A DNA stretch of 64,000 nucleotides, taken from the NCBI RefSeq assembly GCF_032854445.1, contig NC_088298.1, positions 24,515,295-24,579,294 on the forward strand, in the 5' to 3' direction. The notes under the pieces were generated by a model. It made no database searches, was not told the DNA's origin, and worked only from the letters and a program-made list of their open reading frames with translations. The translations under genes and the position numbers were made by a program. The stretch is from Liolophura sinensis (taxonomy: Eukaryota > Mollusca > Polyplacophora > Chitonida > Chitonidae). Below, piece after piece: positions 34,633 to 47,069 of this stretch. Position 1 is the first letter of the stretch, and every line of letters starts with the position of its first letter.

Positions 34633-36290
34633 CGTGTTTACTGAACGTGTTTTTGATTATTTCTTTCATTGTATTTGTGTTTGTGGGCTCGTTGGGCAAA
34701 TATTGAATAAGCGGAGATAATAATGGTCGAAGTTCTTTTTAAAATTGTTAAAACAAAATTTAGTTGGGTGTGTGGAGTCATGTATATCTCTTTACGAAGA
34801 ATGTATCTGTATGTATGCTTGGGGTTTAATATCTCTTTAGGAAAAAGGCCTGTTGGAAAATAAATATAGGGGATTAGTGGTTACAAGTATTAGATGTTTC
34901 CTAACAAGCACGAGACTGGCCTTTGATAAACCTGTGCAGATAACAAGGCGCAAGTCAAAATGACTTGACAAGTACTCCCAAGTATATACATCTTTTAAAC
35001 GGCTCTTTTAAACGGCACGCCATGCGAGCGGCGGGCTATCTAGTAGGCCTACAAAAACATATGCACCAAACGTCTACAAGTGCCCTACTAGAAACACTAC
35101 CTTGCCACTCTGCGTGTATATACACACACATAAGAGTTGAATTAGACCATGGACAAGGTGTATAGGGGTGACTGAACCCCTATACGTATGTACATACAGG
35201 CAATGTTCAAAGAATAGGCTGGGTTGATCGGTTTTAGATAATAGCGGAGGTAACAGAAGGCCTCTTTGACTCAGCCCTTCCCTGAGTTTTTGTCCTCTAC
35301 CACCAGACAATCACTGGCCGTACTTAAAATGAATAGCAAAACCTGTCCAGGGTTTTACGATTGGGACTGCCCACAGCAAACTGTTTCGCGTGGAAGTGGG
35401 TGTTCTGACAGACATCACGATTCATGGATATGTGAGATTTGTAGAGGCTCAGACACCCCAGCAATACGATGTGCAAGACAATACAAATTTTCTGCTCTTC
35501 GTAGCTGTTTTGGTTGTGTTATGTAGTGCCTGATATGTTTCGTCCGCACACTTGTTAGGTCTTTTAAATGGTCTACTACGGACTACTACGGCCTACTGAT
35601 GGACGCATTCAGATTTCATGCGAACAATTTACAGTTGGTTATAAAACGGAACAGACATCAATGTATCAAAAAGTCATACACGTACACATTCATCGTAAAA
35701 TTTGTCATCATCAGTTCTCCTGATGATGGCAAGATTAAGTGCCGAAGTATTGAGTTAAAATGAGTTTTTCGTTTTTCAGAGTTACACTCCTCGTGCATTT
35801 CATCAAAGAATAGGTCGATGTACGAGTGTTAACTTCCACTAAGAGTGAAGTAATTATAAGTATACCATAGGAGCGTTTTTACGTAAAACAAAAAAATTGT
35901 TTTACTTTTAGGATGACTTATGAATTAACGTTGACCATCACCCAATTTTAAAAATGTATATCACATAAGCAGAACTCTGCGAAGTAACAAAATGCGCAGA
36001 TGTTTTGGGTCAGACCAAGTTTTTCGTTTTATCTTGCGGTTAATGTTTTTTTTGCAATGATGGACGACTCATGGCAATCACGATCCAGCCAGGTTACTAG
36101 GCTGTTATTTTTCACGCAATTGTAGAAAATTAAAACAAATTGCTGGAAATAAGTTTTCTCCCTAGTTTGCCACGATACTCTCTCGCTTTATTGCGCGCTT
36201 GGCGCTTGCGTCTGCCACAGATAAATCCGCAGCGGTGAAGAAAATTGGCAGAAATCTGTTCCGCATTTATCAAAAATAATTTCATAACTC
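34633..36290. other. Gene-free stretch
   Basis: Unique sequence. A cysteine-rich 86-codon ORF at 35266-35526 has no recognised domain and is not supported as a gene. Confidence 0.4.
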
Positions 36291-36291
36291 G

Positions 36292-36365
36292 GACTGTAAC
36301 ACGATTCGGAAACATGGACTTTTAATGTCTTCTTGGATTGATGTTTTTTACATCGTGTTACAGTC
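36292..36365. repeat. 14-bp perfect inverted repeat, 46-bp loop
   Basis: GACTGTAACACGAT at 36292-36305 and its exact complement at 36352-36365. Confidence 0.8.
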
Positions 36366-39300
36366 TCTGGCTAATGAAACGGAAAAGGAAACAGACGTGG
36401 CGTGTTTTAATTATGGGAATGGCCAGAAGCCCTCGCAAGCCAATCGGCCATTCCCAGCCTTGTCTCGGTGAATATGGCGTTGGAGAGTTTGAGAGGCCCA
36501 GACATACAGAATTGTTCAACCCTGTTAAAGCAAAATGTCAACTTTTTATAGGTTTATATTTGAAATCGATAATACATCTATCTTGAAGCGGCCTATGCTT
36601 GCCGTGATGTAGTGTACATTTCGAAACCAGCAGAGTTATGTTAACGATACCATATATACCATTACTAAGGTTCACAGAAAGAATAATTTGTGACTTGAAA
36701 GACAGAAAAGATGTACTCTCTGAAGACGGCTATTTACAAGGACGTGTGTCAGTAGTGCACAAAGTGTGTACATCATGGTGAATGTGTTATACAAATCACA
36801 CAGTTTGTCTTTCGACGGTACACACAATTAGGCGGGTGTGTATTTTTAACACAATACAACAATAGTAAACCATTTGTTTACAGTTACTGTAGAGAGTTTC
36901 TTTAGAGAGCAGAAGATTTTTACAGCACAGCGTAAAACTCGCAATTATCCGTTTATTCTCTGAAAGAAAGTCAATTTACATACTTGACAAAGTAATATAT
37001 CTATATACCTATGTATGTGCTGCCTTCAATGTGTTTTCTACATTCACTGCTGACTGCATGTTCACTGAAGGTTTAAATAAGTGGTTGACTCATCCTAAAC
37101 TGACTGTTTGATTGATTACATATCTGATCAATCAAGCTGAAATGTGGACACATAATTTTAACACCCATAAGTCTCTGTAACAATGAAATATGTATCATAA
37201 CTGAAAAATGGATAAAAGCACGTGCCAGGCCTATATCTAATAAATTAATTTTTTAGAAATTATAAAAATCGCAAACAAAAAAATCCATTCGAGAGGCTGC
37301 CGAGTATGAAAGCCTGTTGTCTATAAATAAAAGGTATGCACTTCAACACAACAAAGAAGAGTTTGAAAATAAGGATGGAGAAAGGACGGAAATCTATTTC
37401 GAAACGTGAACGCCCATAATACAATTATTAATCCACGCATAAGTAATGCTATATATATATTGTTAGTATTTATAAAGTAAAAAAGACCATTGCACACTCT
37501 GAAAATTGACGGCTGTCTCTTTATACGAAACATCGGCTCGATCTTTCTCGTAAATTTGGCTTAAATTTGTTTTCACCGATCCGGAAAACTTCATAAAAAT
37601 TCGGGCGGTTACGACGACCAAAGGATTTAAGTTTTCGGAGCAGTCAATAAAGAGTTCTGAAAAGCGAATTCATCGGTGCAGAAAATCTGGAGGCAGTTGT
37701 CCTCAGCAGGGGTTTCAGCTGTTCAGCTGTCCCTGTTATTGTCTCGGTTTAAATTGACCGCCATTTCAATAGGTATGACCTCCGAAGAGCGACTAACAGG
37801 AAGATGTCGCGGAATTTGACGAATCCCCGTGAGACAAACAACAATCACCTTGTCCGGATAGCGTTTTTTTTTTTCTTTTTTTTTTTTTTTTTTGACGATC
37901 TGGCAAAGTTTGTTGGTCTTAATATGAAATGAATAAATTTCGCTGAAAACATCCAAACATGCGAGTGACGGCTTAAAACCACAACAAGGAGTTGCTGCAT
38001 CACCGCGGCTGTAGGCATACCAAGAAGCCCGCTGAACTGCGACCGCTATCTCTCCCCCCCCCCCACCAAACCTCCCCAATATCAGCCACCATCCACCGTC
38101 CAACTCCCACAAACACACCCTCTCATAGGCCTACTTCCCCTTCCCCCTGAATTATCCAGGGGGTAAAGATTAAGGACAACCCAATGGCACACCGAAATCC
38201 ACCACGATCGGTGTGAAACTGCCTAGGGAAAAGCGATTATAACACCTTTATGTGTGACCCTCGGGCCGGTACCCTTAAGAAGCTGCGGGATGCCCTCGTC
38301 TGCCATGCTGCACCCACTAAGTGTTGAGCCTCCACCAGGGCGGGACGTTTTTTGCAGATAACACGGGTATTATGACTGTAACAAGCTTTTACGCAATGGC
38401 TATTGTTCGCGGAGATAAGATTTACCTTAAAGTGTCCACGAAGACACTCATTGTAAAAATCACCTGTAGAGACAACAAGTCCTTCAACGGCTATTCCCCA
38501 GCGTTACCCTCAAAACATCCGTGTCAGAGTTAATTCTATACGCTTTTTTGTACCAACCCTTATTTTTCGTCAACAAACAACGTGTGAAAATCCTTGACAC
38601 TAATATTTTTCATAACAAAATCACAATTATCTAGACAGATTACCACAACACTTGTGAATGAAAATTATGGCGCCTGTAGATCCCCATGCCTACAGGGAAG
38701 ACTTACTGTAGGAAAAATGAAGTCCCTGGTTTCTCGTGCCAAGCTTAAGACTTGCGGATAAATGCGCGTAGAACAATTAAACAGCCATTCATTTTGCTTT
38801 GTCTTTTGTAAGTCTTCTGGAATATAAGTCATGTCAAACTGGAATTAGTGATAAAAAATGACATTACTGATAAGAACGACGCCTTCAGAAAAAATCTTTT
38901 TAAAGCTTTATTACAAACTATCATGTATAGTTTACCTAATGCATCGACTGATATTTCCTTATCAGATTATTGCAACTTGAAATTAAACAAATGTTTGACA
39001 TCCAGCTTGAATAAAGAAAGCTTATGGCTGTATTGTATAATATTGTACAAGCCTGTTGTGACTGCACAGAGATGATTTAACCCAGAAAGAGAGAGGAGAA
39101 AGAAAGAGGCCTTTTTTCTGAGTAATAAATATATTTCCAAAGAAGTTATGCATAGATATTTTCCATTATCTAAAACAAAGTGAATGTGACACACTATTTT
39201 ACGGAAGAGGAAATTAAGTAGCATTGAGACAGGAATTAAACTTTAGTTTACTTCACAAATTTAAAAGTTTTTCAACGATTTTGACCTGAACTAGCATATA

Positions 39301-39840
39301 GTCACAAAAAAGACCTGACACCTATTCCACAAAGACATTTCTGACTTGAAACGATTTTAGGACATAATTTTTAGGTAGGACAAATGTATTAAACTGTTAA
39401 CTGTCAGAACCAAAAAGTAAGCACTGTGACGAGGTTTTAAATAAGCCGTGCAGAAATGGCTCCGTTGAATTGGCCTCAGATGCATCGGGTTTTCCTGCCC
39501 TTAATTCCAAGATACACATTACCCTATAACGCCACTGACAGTATATATGGACAAAGCAATAAAAGAGTACAGGTAAAAAAAATGAAAACAAAAAATAAAA
39601 GATGAAATTTTTGTGGGGAAATTAGTCTCAATTAATAGGACTGAATGTACGTGTATATGCCCAGTTTCTATACGTGAAACTGTCCACGTATGTGTAATGA
39701 ACGCTTCAGTTACGCAATTTGTAAACGGATAGGGCATGCGTGCGTTCCCAGAGTAGCTTGATGCCATGACTTTGTGTCGCCCAAGGGTGAAATGCACTTC
39801 CGTTAAAGTTTTCAAGAAATTACACAGCCTATGAGCGATC
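36366..39840. other. Gene-free stretch with poly-T and C-rich tracts
   Basis: Mostly unique AT-rich DNA. Contains a poly-T run (about 37865-37893), a C-rich tract (38054-38066) and a short 7-bp GC hairpin (CCCCCTG/CAGGGGG near 38143-38163). No gene is seen. Confidence 0.5.
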
Positions 39841-39869
39841 TTTCTGAGATACTAGCTGCCATTTGGGCG

Positions 39870-39884
39870 ACAGCAGAGGGCACT
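39870..39884 (+). promoter_or_regulatory. CTCF-like motif
   Basis: ACAGCAGAGGGCACT agrees at 14 of 15 positions with the CTCF core consensus CCASYAGRKGGCRSY. Possible insulator upstream of Sp8/9. Occupancy cannot be inferred from one motif. Confidence 0.35.
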
Positions 39885-40984
39885 CTAATGCTAATGAACC
39901 GCAATGTTAGATTTAACTAGAATTCTTTTGTCGCCTCCCCTGTTGGGGCGGATGGCAATGGAAAAGAGGGGCGTATATAGAAGTATTTTTCTTCAGGCAC
40001 CTTTTGTCAACGTCTTGCATCAGATCTAACACAAAGCTGCCGTGATGAATCCAAGAAAAGAAAGCCCAAAAGAAGACTTAAGTCAGGAACAGCTTGGATA
40101 TCTGGCAGATGTCACTCTCTTATAAAATCTGATATGGATGAAAGATAGCGATAGGACGTCTTAACGTCTCTTTCAAGAAAAGTCACATTGAAACCAGTTT
40201 TCACTGCTTATTGGTGTGAGGAAGACAATATTTCCATGTACGGCCCAAGTTTAAAAATAACGATTGTTTGTGTATATATTTACATGTACATTGTTGTAAA
40301 ATCCAAAAAATGTAATGAAATGTGAAAAACATGACCTCTACTCAACGGTGTACATAACACGATTCACTGACAGTCTCTGTACAACTATAGGTGTATCACG
40401 CTTCCAAGAATTTCGTAACAGACAAAAGTTCAATTTGTCAAACCTGCAAGTCTTTGGTCAGATGTTTCTGACGTTTGTGTCAAATACTACATAACAGGGA
40501 GTGTAAAGCCAGATTCTTATAAATGTGAAAAATATCCATGCAAAAACTTTCTTTGCAGATAGCAAAGCAGTGAGAAAACTTTGCCGATGTACTGAGAATA
40601 ATCGTGCAATGTCCGGTCAGATTGTTAACAGTTTGTCCTCGTGAATGCTGCATGGATACTTTTGGAGTTTATGGATTTCACAAATCCCGTGTCTCATGCA
40701 TGCGTGGTTTAACAGGTATACCGTAGAACACTTCATTCTAATATATGCCCGTTTTTTTTTCTCTACTGCCTTTAAAAAATAAAAATGACAACCTTTTTTT
40801 GTTTTGTTTCAGCCCATTATGTGCTACTTTTACAAGATGTGTGAACCTGGAATAATAAAGCCTGTACTTCTCAATTATACATTATTTGAATCTCCCTAAA
40901 TGATCAGGTTGATTCCTTCTACTAATAAAAGTTTACTTGGTATATGAATTATAACTGGAAAAAGTGTCTCAAGAGGCGATTCGC

Positions 40985-41040
40985 TACGATCCGGATTCGA
41001 ACTCACAACCCCCTGTATTATGTAGGATGTAGTGACATTA
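40985..41040 (-). repeat. tRNA-like SINE relic
   Basis: Minus strand has GTGAGTTCGAATCCGGATC (B-box type) without a completable cloverleaf. Confidence 0.45.
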
Positions 41041-41519
41041 GCACTTATGCTTGTTTTTGTTTTGTTTTTTTTCGTTTAAGTTGTATGGAAATGTTCAATA
41101 TTGATCATAAGTATTCCAATATTAAATTTTATGGAGTTTAACCTTTGAAATGTAAATGATAATTTGGAGCATTTTAAAACCCAAATCAAAATTAGGTGAA
41201 CATAGACATATAAATGTGGCCTCGTATGTAAAGCACCTGGCTTAAATATATAAAAGCACACAGATGTAGTGTATTTAATCCAAGGTATAACTTAAATTTT
41301 ACAGCAAGATTAATGATGTTGGAAATATTGACTTGAAGTTCAAAAATACAAGTACGGGAAAATTTATTCGAAATAAAATGAAAAAAGACAAAAACAACCA
41401 AGATCCTTTATCTTTGTGATTTGGAATTTATGAGCACATTATTTCATATAGAGGACGAAAAACGCGTGTTCACTAAAAAACAAAAACTTCGGTAAGAGAA
41501 GAGAAAGAGAAGTAAAACA

Positions 41520-41900
41520 ATACCGAATCAGAATTAAGTAGCTGGCAACTGCACCAAAACGCGCGCGTGTGCAATGTCGCGTCATCTTAGTTTTCACATG
41601 ACACCGATAAAGGACGTAATTTATTTCCTGATGGGTGTACAGTGAAAGGACACTGGCCGTTATGGCATAGGCATTGGTATCGACTCGACGTCGGAGTCGC
41701 GTGCGTCTAAATCCACGACGTCCAGGGAGAACGTCTGGGAAATAATTTCAGCAGTCAGAACGTAATTATAGTTATTATAGAAACTAAGGCTCACAGCCGA
41801 CGAATGACAAATCGACGGCTCCCAGAATTCGAAGGGAAACGAGTTCTTTTGAGCAATGACTCGACTCGTAGCCGAAATCTGTGACAAGTGAACTTATAGC
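41520..41900. other. GC-richer unique patch
   Basis: CpG-containing non-repetitive island, including a near-palindrome around CGACTCGACGTCGGAGTCG (41680-41698). No coding domain. Confidence 0.25.
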
Positions 41901-42306
41901 CAAGCCCAGCGTTGATTATTGCGCATGTCCAGCGCCTTCACCTTGGCAAATCGTTATCCTTTGGCCAAGTTTTTGCTCGGCAAGCACTGAATGTTTCTTG
42001 AATCACATGATCTAATTGCTCAATAATTCTAAATCCTTGCAAACATGCCTTTTTGGCCAGTTTGTTTACAAATTTCCTTGGTGTTTTACACACCTTTTCA
42101 TTTTCTTTCGCAACATTTTCTTAACAGTGTTTTCAAATAAAAAGAAGTGAATATATTCTGCGGTGTACAAAAAAGCACTGAGGTATATATATATATGGAT
42201 ATTTATATATGCAAATATTTAAAAAATGATCTTCATATTATATACCATTTATTTCATAACTTGTTGCACTACAGAATTTTCTAAAAACTAATTCTTTTAC
42301 TTAATC

Positions 42307-42376
42307 GAATTCGATGAGGTTTATGTGCGGAGGAAGGCAACTGCCATCGCAAAGGCGCGAACGCATAACCAGGCCC
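42307..42376 (+). repeat. Repeat family B flank unit, copy 1
   Basis: TTCGATGAGGTTTATG, then GGAGGAAGGCAACTGCCATC and ATAACCAGGCCC. Matched by copy 2 at 42535-42606, offset about 230 bp. Confidence 0.8.
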
Positions 42377-42384
42377 AGTCTGTT

Positions 42385-42518
42385 GAGAATGTACTGATAA
42401 GAGACGCCGCTAGGTCATTCGTATTAACTGCGGGTGCCGGGTCAGCCCATTACCAGTGAGTTTGTGCGTTCGAATTCAGCTTTCGCTGCACGGCTTACCG
42501 TCTAAATGATAAGTAAGC
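42385..42518 (+). mobile_element. SINE family B, copy 1
   Basis: GAATGTACTGATA, CCGCTAGGTCATTC, GGTCAGCCC..TTCACCAGTGAG-type body, and GTTCGAATTCAGCTTTCGCT (B-box type). A second copy lies at 45147-45282. Confidence 0.75.
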
Positions 42519-42534
42519 TAAATATTTTACTTAT

Positions 42535-42606
42535 TCGACTTCGATGAGGTTTATGGGTAGAGGAAGGCAACTGCCATCACAAAGACGCCAACGTATAACC
42601 AGGCCC
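42535..42606 (+). repeat. Repeat family B flank unit, copy 2
   Basis: Diverged copy of 42307-42376. It is followed by a tRNA-like B-box relic on the minus strand (TGGTTCAAATCCACG, near 42626-42640). Confidence 0.75.
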
Positions 42607-43039
42607 GATTGAGATAGAGAGACGTGGATTTGAACCAGCGATCTCTCTGTCTATAGTTTTCATTGATCAACACATACTCGAACCTATTCATTCTCGCCTC
42701 GACATGGATGTAATATTGTCAATGTAGCGTTAAAGTATAGTCACTCAATTATTCACTCAAATACTTTTGAAGTGTGAATATAAATATAAAGGAGTGCATT
42801 TAAATATTCGCATCACACATATAAAAGATTTCAGAGCTTATCACTCATTCAGTTGGAATAGAAGTTATTTCATTGTATCAAAATAAATTTTTACGCAAAT
42901 AGGCTATAAATTCAGAAATATTCGCACGTTTATTTACACAAAATGCGTCACAATGACTTCAAATCCAGTGATTCATAGACGGATCGAAACCAAGGTGAAG
43001 TAATCAAGTACTCCTTAACACATCCACAGTTATATCGAT

Positions 43040-43165
43040 GGAGCGGATGGGAGTGGAGCAACGGAGAGGGTGGTGAGGGGTGGGGGAGTATATGGGACGG
43101 AGCGGGAGTGTGAGGGGATGGTCTCAGGGGCGGAGAGGGGAAGCACTAGGAGGCGGGGGAGGACC
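43040..43165 (+). other. G-rich tract with multiple G runs
   Basis: GGAG/GGGG-rich plus strand with many runs of three to five G (for example GAGGGGTGGGGGAG). Quadruplex-capable. No gene adjacent. Confidence 0.6.
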
Positions 43166-43916
43166 ACGTTATTGCGGCCTTCAGTCGATAGCAATCAGTG
43201 AATGACAGAAACAGGGCGTTTTATCAGTACATTAGGATATTAGATTGGTATTATTGTATCGGCGCTGAATAACGGCAGTGCAAAATGATTAATTCAAATA
43301 AAGGCTGTCCACGCTGTCAACACATGGAGTCAATAGGTATATAATGGCTTACTGCAGAGCATTCACGCTACTTATAGGAGATAATTACATTAGGTTATTG
43401 TTTAGCATTATATGGGTTTACATCAAACAATTAACATACATGGGAGGATATTAAATGACATCTATGTAGGGATTTGTTTTTCTGATGATAATCTTGTGTA
43501 TTTTTATGTACAAAACATATACAGTGAATTAAGGCGGAGTAAGCTGTCAACAGCAGGAAAAGCTACGTGAAAAGGATTGAAACAAGCTTTAAGACTGGTG
43601 TTGTTGTACTCTTTATTTTCCTTTCTTGATTTCATTGAGGGCATTTGGCACGTAAACGAAGACAACAAGTGGCTTGATATAGTGGATTGTCTTGCATAGT
43701 TGATTCTATAGGCTGATTGCGAATTATTGTCAGATTTTGTTAAGAGAAAGAAAAAAAATCCACAGGAAGAAATATCCGCCGAAATAATACATGCCAGTCT
43801 TGACAACACTTCAAGCCCACAAATATAGAAGGAAGCTATTCTTGTCTACTACGCATGATGCATTTTGAATTGCAAAGAGAAATTATTGCTTTACGCCAAA
43901 ACGAACGTCCAGAACT

Positions 43917-44095
43917 GGGGCCGATTCCACAAGACGGTTCAAACTTAAGTCAAAATTTCAAACCTTGCCACAGTTCTTGGTACTGGAAATTGAAATTTAG
44001 CATTTATGTCTTAAGATATCACTGGTAAAAAAAACTTTAAGTCACAGGACCTAAGACTTAAGTCAAATCTGGCTTTGTAGAATCGGCCTCTGGTC
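43917..44095. mobile_element. Foldback MITE, about 179 bp
   Basis: Left end GGGGCCGATTCCACAAGACG and, on the opposite strand, right end GAGGCCGATTCTACAAAGCC, with ACTTAAGTC just inside each end. Non-coding DNA-transposon derivative. A related but distinct element lies at 16097-16203. Confidence 0.65.
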
Positions 44096-44198
44096 TCGAT
44101 ATGATTATTTTGTTTATTTTGGTGTTGATTTGAAGAATGCATAAAACACAGCACAAAAAGCATAGAACCATAATAGACGGTAGGCCTCTTACTTTTTC

Positions 44199-44372
44199 TC
44201 GGTCGCTGTGAGATCAAGTCCAGCTCATGCTGGCTTCCTCTCCGGCCATATGTGGGAAGCAACCTGCGGATGGTCGTGGGTTTTCCCCGTGCTCTGCCCG
44301 GTTTCCTCCCACCATAATGCTGGCCGCCGTCGTATAAGTGAAATATTCTTGAGTACGGCGTAAAACAACTGA
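44199..44372 (+). mobile_element. SINE family A, nearly complete body
   Basis: GGTCGCTGTGAGATCAAGTC (B-box region) through TTGAGTACGGCGTAAAAC. The A-box end is missing. Confidence 0.9.
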
Positions 44373-44655
44373 TAATCACAGACATCAGCTAATATTGCCT
44401 CACTAACTATACATGTAAAACGCTCTGATATTTGTACTACCCCACTATAGTTGTTACCGCTCTGGTGTTTCCACACAGTTCCACCCAAAAGATGCACACG
44501 CACTAGAGTTGATCCACTAGGTGTAAAAGCTTTGATCTTTATACTACCTCACAAAATAATTGTACTCTCATGGACGTCAGAATTACCCACCACAACAGAC
44601 GTATAAACGCATTGATGTTGGTACTTGTCCACCGCTGTAGTAAAAACACATTGAT

Positions 44656-44848
44656 CTTTATCTGATTGGTGTTTTACGCCGTACTCAAGAACATTTCACT
44701 TATACGACGGCGGCCAGCATTATGGTGGGAGGAAACCGGTCAGAGCCCAGGGGAAACCTCAGGTTGTTGCCCCAGGCTGTTGCCGTCCACTTACGACTGG
44801 AGAGGAAGCCAGCATGAGCTGGCGTGCTAACTCCATGCCATCACCCCC
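44656..44848 (-). mobile_element. SINE family A, partial copy
   Basis: TTTATCTGATTGGTGTTTTA, TACGACGGCGGCCAGCATTA and AGGAAGCCAGCATGAGCTGG. Tail-to-tail with the plus-strand copy 284 bp away. A poly-C run follows at 44846-44858. Confidence 0.9.
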
Positions 44849-45146
44849 CCCCCCCCAACCCATTGATCTTTGTACCTAACCACCAAATACTTACAAACGC
44901 ACTGATGTTTATACGTCCCCACTAAAGACAGGTGTAAACACACTGGGGCTAATCATCTTAACAAACGTTTTATACCATTTCACCTGCTACCTGTAGATGT
45001 AAACATATGGATGATAGTGTGCAACTCATCGCTATCCAGTTTAAGTAAACTAGGCACGTGTAACTATAAAACAGGAGGCCTGCTGTCTTGTTTGCAATTT
45101 TCTGATTGATCACTTTAATTTTGAAACTCCCCTTTCAATAATTTGC

Positions 45147-45282
45147 TGTGAATGTACTGATAGCGGTAGCCGCTAGGTCATTCTTATTAACTGCTGGCGG
45201 CGGATCAGCCCTTCACCAGTGAGATAGTAAGTTCGAATCAAGCTTCCGCTGCATGGTTTTGGTCATTTACAATCTAAATGAT
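45147..45282 (+). mobile_element. SINE family B, copy 2
   Basis: GTGAATGTACTGATAGC, CCGCTAGGTCATTC, CACCAGTGAG and AAGTTCGAATCAAGCTTCCG, parallel to copy 1. Confidence 0.75.
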
Positions 45283-46380
45283 TCTCAGGTGAATAAAAAA
45301 TCAAGGCGTTTTTACCCGATTTTATTACCTTATCGGAAAAAATAAATACATACTCTGTACAGTTGGTTTTTGAGTCCCATAATCAAAGATAGTCCACAAA
45401 GTTTTCACGACATCACGAAGAATTTAAATATCAAGTTATCTAGTATTAATTCAATGCTTCATGTTCCCGACACATTGAGATTTACTCCGTTTGGGTTTAT
45501 TATGATGGAATTTATTTTTTGTGCCTTTGCCAAGATTTATCTATTTAAAAATCGACACGTTAATAACTATGTTATTAAAGCGTTTTTTGCAAAGCATTTA
45601 GCTGCCAATTATGCTGTACAAATACTCTTGGCAAATGTGCGCCGTATGGCACAGAAAAAGAAACTATTTAATGGTGCTTATCGCACTAATAGATGTGGCC
45701 TATTATAAATGAAGACAAATTTATGGGCAAAATGTCCGTCATCGTGTCAAGAGATATAAATGTGTATTGTCGTCCGTTATATCGTCAATATATATTGTAA
45801 TTCATCATCAGATAACCGAAGTAGATAACATAAAGGGGGTATACGACACGAGGACTCTTCACAAAACAGCCTAGATAAATATAACAAAGTAACCAAAACC
45901 CAGAATAGAACTTTTTCAAAAAGAGAGTAAAAAAACAAGGCTGTTTTTCACGGGAAGAAATAATGGTGAACATTATTGGACGACCCAGCCTCCTATTAAA
46001 AGGATCACACAGAATTTCGACACGTTAATGACGACTGCTGGGGGAAAATTCCCGCAGACCTGTCAGCCTTTGGATGAATTCTAACACCAGCGCGCCATGG
46101 GGTGCCATTTTTTATGGCGCGTAAATAGAGTGCTTGCGGCTACATATGTACCACGTGGAGTAACATAAAAAATGTGTGTTGGATTTGGAAAAGAGACGGA
46201 ACTAATATGGTTGTGGTGATGTAGTTACCCTGTTCTGAAGTGACCCGTGACGGATTTAAAAGACAGCTGATATAAATCTTCACCTCACTCTGCTACATTC
46301 TATATGGTGTGCTTACAAAAGCAGCTGATGTGCATTTCTTTCAACTTGATATTTTGTCAGTGTCTGTGCGCATCTAGGCG

Positions 46381-46472
46381 TCCAGTTCCACATCGGTAAG
46401 CCACTCGTAGACCACGAAAGGGCTTTCCAAATCGATAATCGCAAGACCCATTTATAAACTATAGTAATACAC
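46381..46472 (-). repeat. Unclassified dispersed repeat D, copy 1
   Basis: Minus strand carries ATTATCGATTTGGAAAGCCC and TTTCGTGGTCTACGAGTGG. It aligns over about 90 bp with the copies at 49935-50025 and 59313-59408. In one frame it reads AIIDLESPFVVYEWL. Confidence 0.6.
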
Positions 46473-46937
46473 CAGTTCGAAATGGAAAGTATAACAAACA
46501 ATATACGAATAGAAAAAAAAGCTGATAAGAGGAAAGCAGTGAGTCGTTCTCGATGATGCAGTAAGTATGGCACCCAATTCAAATTTCAAACTCGATGTCT
46601 GTGCATCATTTCAAGGTCAAATAGAAATTTGAGTATCTCAGTCTGGTACAATTATATACTGGTTTATTAGTTTCATATGCTATATTTAAGTTCACCAGGT
46701 TTTGGGGACGTATACGTATCGTTTTGAATAAGCACGCCAAGTTATATGTATAAACAGTTGCAGTACAAGCCTAGTCGAGGAAAATATATTTGATTAACGA
46801 CAACATATAAACTAAAATGGTTCGCTGATTAAATTGCAGAGCATTACTTTGGTCTTTCCAGCATCATTGAATCTGGTGGAAGAATTTTTATTTGTTCATC
46901 ACTCTGTTCTAACTTCTTACTTTATTGTTCCCCTTGC

Positions 46938-47066
46938 AGAAGCCGGAGGAAACAACAGCACCTCGGCAGGTACCTGACAAACCTACTGCCTTAAAGCCGC
47001 AGACAAATCAGCTAGAGTTGGATTCGAACACGTGACCTCCCTGCCCATACATGGATAATGCCGCAT
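46938..47066 (-). mobile_element. tRNA-derived SINE relic (another family)
   Basis: Minus strand has CACGTGTTCGAATCCAACTC (B-box type), then GCAGTAGGTTTGTCAGGTAC and TTTCCTCCGGCTTC. No A-box match to family A. Confidence 0.5.
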
Positions 47067-47069
47067 GGC

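Noticed and set aside
35266-35526. 86-codon cysteine-rich ORF
   Set aside because: Cysteine spacing matches no domain I know; no signal peptide.
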